NCBI GenBank assembly: GCA_000432895.1
Contig: FR889398.1
Location: 13,533 to 29,576, forward strand
DNA length: 16,044 nucleotides
DNA from: Firmicutes bacterium CAG:449
GTDB taxonomy: Bacteria; Bacillota_I; Bacilli_A; RFN20; CAG-449
Reading direction: 5' to 3'
Each line of letters starts with the position of its first letter. Within the stretch, counting starts at the first letter, position 1. The notes under the pieces were generated by a model. It was not told where the DNA came from. It worked only from the letters and a program-made list of their open reading frames with translations, and searched no databases. Below are positions 14,059-16,044 of this stretch, one piece after another. The position numbers were made by a program, and so were the translations under genes.

Positions 14059-16044
14059 CTATGAATTTAAACAAGTCACATGACAATTAATTACATTTAA
14101 TACATGTGGATAGTCACCTAAGAAATAATAAAATGCATTATTAACAGCATCAGTAAAATCTTTAGTTTGAAATTCTAAAGTTAAATTTTTTAAAGTTGGA
14201 TTTTCTCCAATATAACCAATCACACCAAAATAATATTCATCATCAAAATGATAAAGTTTATGATTATTTCCATCAAAAGTTCCCGTAAACTCTGTTTGTG
14301 TTCCCCAAACATCAAAACAGATAGTTAAAAGTTCACCATTATTCATATCAATATCATTCATCAAAATATAACTTGCATTGGCATATTTTTCTATATAATC
14401 GTTATTTGTACTTGTAATCTCAGAGATATAAGAATACTCATAAATATCATAAATTTGATATGGGTCTTCTTCAGTTCCTTCTCCAAATAAATCACTATCA
14501 AATTCATTATCATTTCTTTCACGCCATTTAGCGACTAAATGATAATTACGATTTTCTTGATATTTAATTTTTGTAATTTCCACGCCATTTTCATACCAAC
14601 CTAAAAATACATAGCCTGTTTTTTGAGGAACAGAAAGTACAATTTCATTTTCTTCATAATAAGGAATACAATTAACATTTTTAGGATTATTAAGTGCATA
14701 TTCATCCAATTCATAATAAACATTAGAATACTCTTTTACCCATTTAGCAAATAAAGTAATATCTTCCATTGAAGAATTATCTAAATATTCAATTTTATTA
14801 GAAAAATCTTCATCCAAATACCAACCTAAAAATTTATAATCTTCTTTTGTTGGTTCTAATAAAGTAAATTTTTTATCTTCAAATTTAAATAATTCAATAT
14901 TGTTTTTATTATTTTCTCCACCATTTAAAACATAATTTATTGAATATTGAGGTTTTACCCATATTGCATATAAAATATAATTAACACAATCTTGTGCACT
15001 AATATTAATAAGATGCGTTTGATCATTAGTTAATGACCAACCTTTAAAAGCATACCCTTCTTTAGTAGGTGCATATAGAGTTAAATTATCATTAATGGTA
15101 TAACTATCAACATTTTTAGGATTATTAATTCCACCATTTAAATTATAGGTAATGCTATAATTTATAATTTGAAAGCACGCTTCTAAAACCACATCTTTTA
15201 AATATTCTTGAGGATTAAATTTTGTAATTATTTTATTTCCATATCTCCAACCTTTAAATTCATATCCTTTTTTAGATAAAAATGGTAAAGAAAATGCCTC
15301 TGTATTAACATCATATACCTTTATAAATTTATCAGAATAAATAGAATCTTCTTCATATTTATAAACAATTTTATATTGAGTAGGACTTAATTTTGCTTCT
15401 AAATTAATTGTTATTTTATTATTTTCAAAATAATAACCATCTAAAATCCAACCTGTAAAATCATAATAATTTTTTTCAAAATCAGGAATATGTTCAACAT
15501 CCCAATAAGTTTCAAAATCATAATTAACTTTTTCATTAGTTTCACTATAAGATAAAATGGCATTAGAAGATATATGATTATCTAAAGATAATTTAATAGC
15601 TTTTTGATAATCACCTGTTCTTAAAACACTAAAAACATCAATAACTTTGTTAAGATAATCTTTCTCTTTTTCATTAGATAAATTTTTTAATTCTTGTTTT
15701 GCATCTAAAAGATTATCTTTATTTATTAATTGCACAACACTATTATAAAATGCTTCTTGCTTTTTACTATAACTCACTCTTATTGGAACAATAATTATCA
15801 AAGCACTAAAAATTAAACAAGTAAAAACACTAATTAAATTAACTTTATTATTATGCTTAATTTTATAATTTATTTCATCTACTTTTTCTTGATTAGCTAA
15901 AGAAGTATAAATTCTTCTAGCTTTTAATAAGGCTTTATTATTTTTATAACTTGTTAAACGTTTAGCTAAATCAAGTTCTTCTTTTTGGCATTTTTCTAAA
16001 AACACTTTACTATCTAAAAAATCATTTAAATATTCAAATAATTC
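14059..16044 (-). CDS. Surface protein with InlB-type (Flg_new) repeats, 5' partial
   Basis: A large membrane-anchored surface protein running off the right edge: the frame stays open past the GTG at 16005 to base 16044 (adding ELFEYLNDFLDSK), so its true start is outside. Counting from that GTG, a charged cytosolic part (1-54) is followed by one hydrophobic segment (about 55-77) and a helical, TPR-like stretch (85-150). Then come InlB/Listeria-Bacteroides-type repeats with F-x-GW motifs at about 183, 250, 320, 392 and 467, with the classic ITYNLNGG and APTKEGYAFKGW strings. The C-terminus (about 508-648) begins GEGTEEDPYQI and holds ILMNDIDM and FTGTFDGNNHKL, the GLUG / beta-helix-like module common in gut Firmicutes adhesins. 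Orientation is N-terminus inside, with no LPXTG. A role in adhesion or glycan contact is inferred from the repeats only. Confidence 0.88.
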   Translation of the reverse strand, partial: ELFEYLNDFLDSKVFLEKCQKEELDLAKRLTSYKNNKALLKARRIYTSLANQEKVDEINYKIKHNNKVNLISVFTCLIFSALIIIVPIRVSYSKKQEAFYNSVVQLINKDNLLDAKQELKNLSNEKEKDYLNKVIDVFSVLRTGDYQKAIKLSLDNHISSNAILSYSETNEKVNYDFETYWDVEHIPDFEKNYYDFTGWILDGYYFENNKITINLEAKLSPTQYKIVYKYEEDSIYSDKFIKVYDVNTEAFSLPFLSKKGYEFKGWRYGNKIITKFNPQEYLKDVVLEACFQIINYSITYNLNGGINNPKNVDSYTINDNLTLYAPTKEGYAFKGWSLTNDQTHLINISAQDCVNYILYAIWVKPQYSINYVLNGGENNKNNIELFKFEDKKFTLLEPTKEDYKFLGWYLDEDFSNKIEYLDNSSMEDITLFAKWVKEYSNVYYELDEYALNNPKNVNCIPYYEENEIVLSVPQKTGYVFLGWYENGVEITKIKYQENRNYHLVAKWRERNDNEFDSDLFGEGTEEDPYQIYDIYEYSYISEITSTNNDYIEKYANASYILMNDIDMNNGELLTICFDVWGTQTEFTGTFDGNNHKLYHFDDEYYFGVIGYIGENPTLKNLTLEFQTKDFTDAVNNAFYYFLGDYPHVLNVINCHVTCLNS

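Noticed and set aside
1..16044. CRISPR array, tRNA, rRNA, riboswitch, insertion sequence or prophage
   Set aside because: No spaced direct repeats, cloverleaf-like segments, transposase or phage proteins were seen, and the gaps between genes are too short for most of these.

Overview
This is a strongly AT-rich stretch of a bacterial chromosome. It is most likely from a low-GC Bacillota of the class Bacilli, close to the Erysipelotrichales / RF39 / Acholeplasma-like lineages found in animal guts. The clues are a DapG-like aspartokinase, a CwlD-like amidase, a DUF1846 protein, a FucO-type alcohol dehydrogenase, purine-rich Shine-Dalgarno sites, and surface proteins with InlB-type repeats and cysteine/histidine pairs. 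All visible Trp codons are TGG, and none of the 15 gene stops is TGA (12 TAA, 3 TAG). The standard code reads every gene cleanly. The taxonomic placement is inference.

Layout. (1) 1-933: an aspartokinase-like gene cut by the left edge. (2) 999-3198: a three-gene operon (HAD phosphatase, unknown helical protein, two-TM protein) closed by a clear intrinsic terminator. (3) 3197-3896: a CwlD-like amidase with its own promoter almost on top of its start. It meets, stop against stop, a minus-strand HD-domain gene and a DUF1846 gene (3897-5886). (4) 5887-6023: a divergent promoter region with back-to-back TTGAAA boxes and repeats. (5) 6024-11307: a tight four-gene plus-strand operon encoding a TetR-type regulator, a lipoprotein with Cys/His pairs, a single-pass protein with a large beta-rich ectodomain, and an MscS-family channel. 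(6) 11335-12156: a second, E. coli-MscS-like channel gene, convergent with the first. (7) 12356-13501: a FucO-like iron alcohol dehydrogenase with a palindrome upstream and a bidirectional terminator downstream. (8) 13534-16044: a minus-strand pair, a SHOCT-domain membrane protein preceded by a large surface protein with InlB-type repeats that runs off the right edge.

How the genes may work together. The most unusual unit is the TetR / lipoprotein / ectodomain protein / MscS operon. Its spacing (about 3 to 12 bases between genes) suggests one co-transcribed cell-envelope module, possibly sensing or adjusting envelope tension, but its function is unknown. The other genes are housekeeping or metabolic: the aspartate pathway, peptidoglycan trimming, and reduction of lactaldehyde to propanediol. 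No tRNA, rRNA, CRISPR array, insertion sequence or phage gene was seen. No gene-free stretch exceeds about 200 bases.
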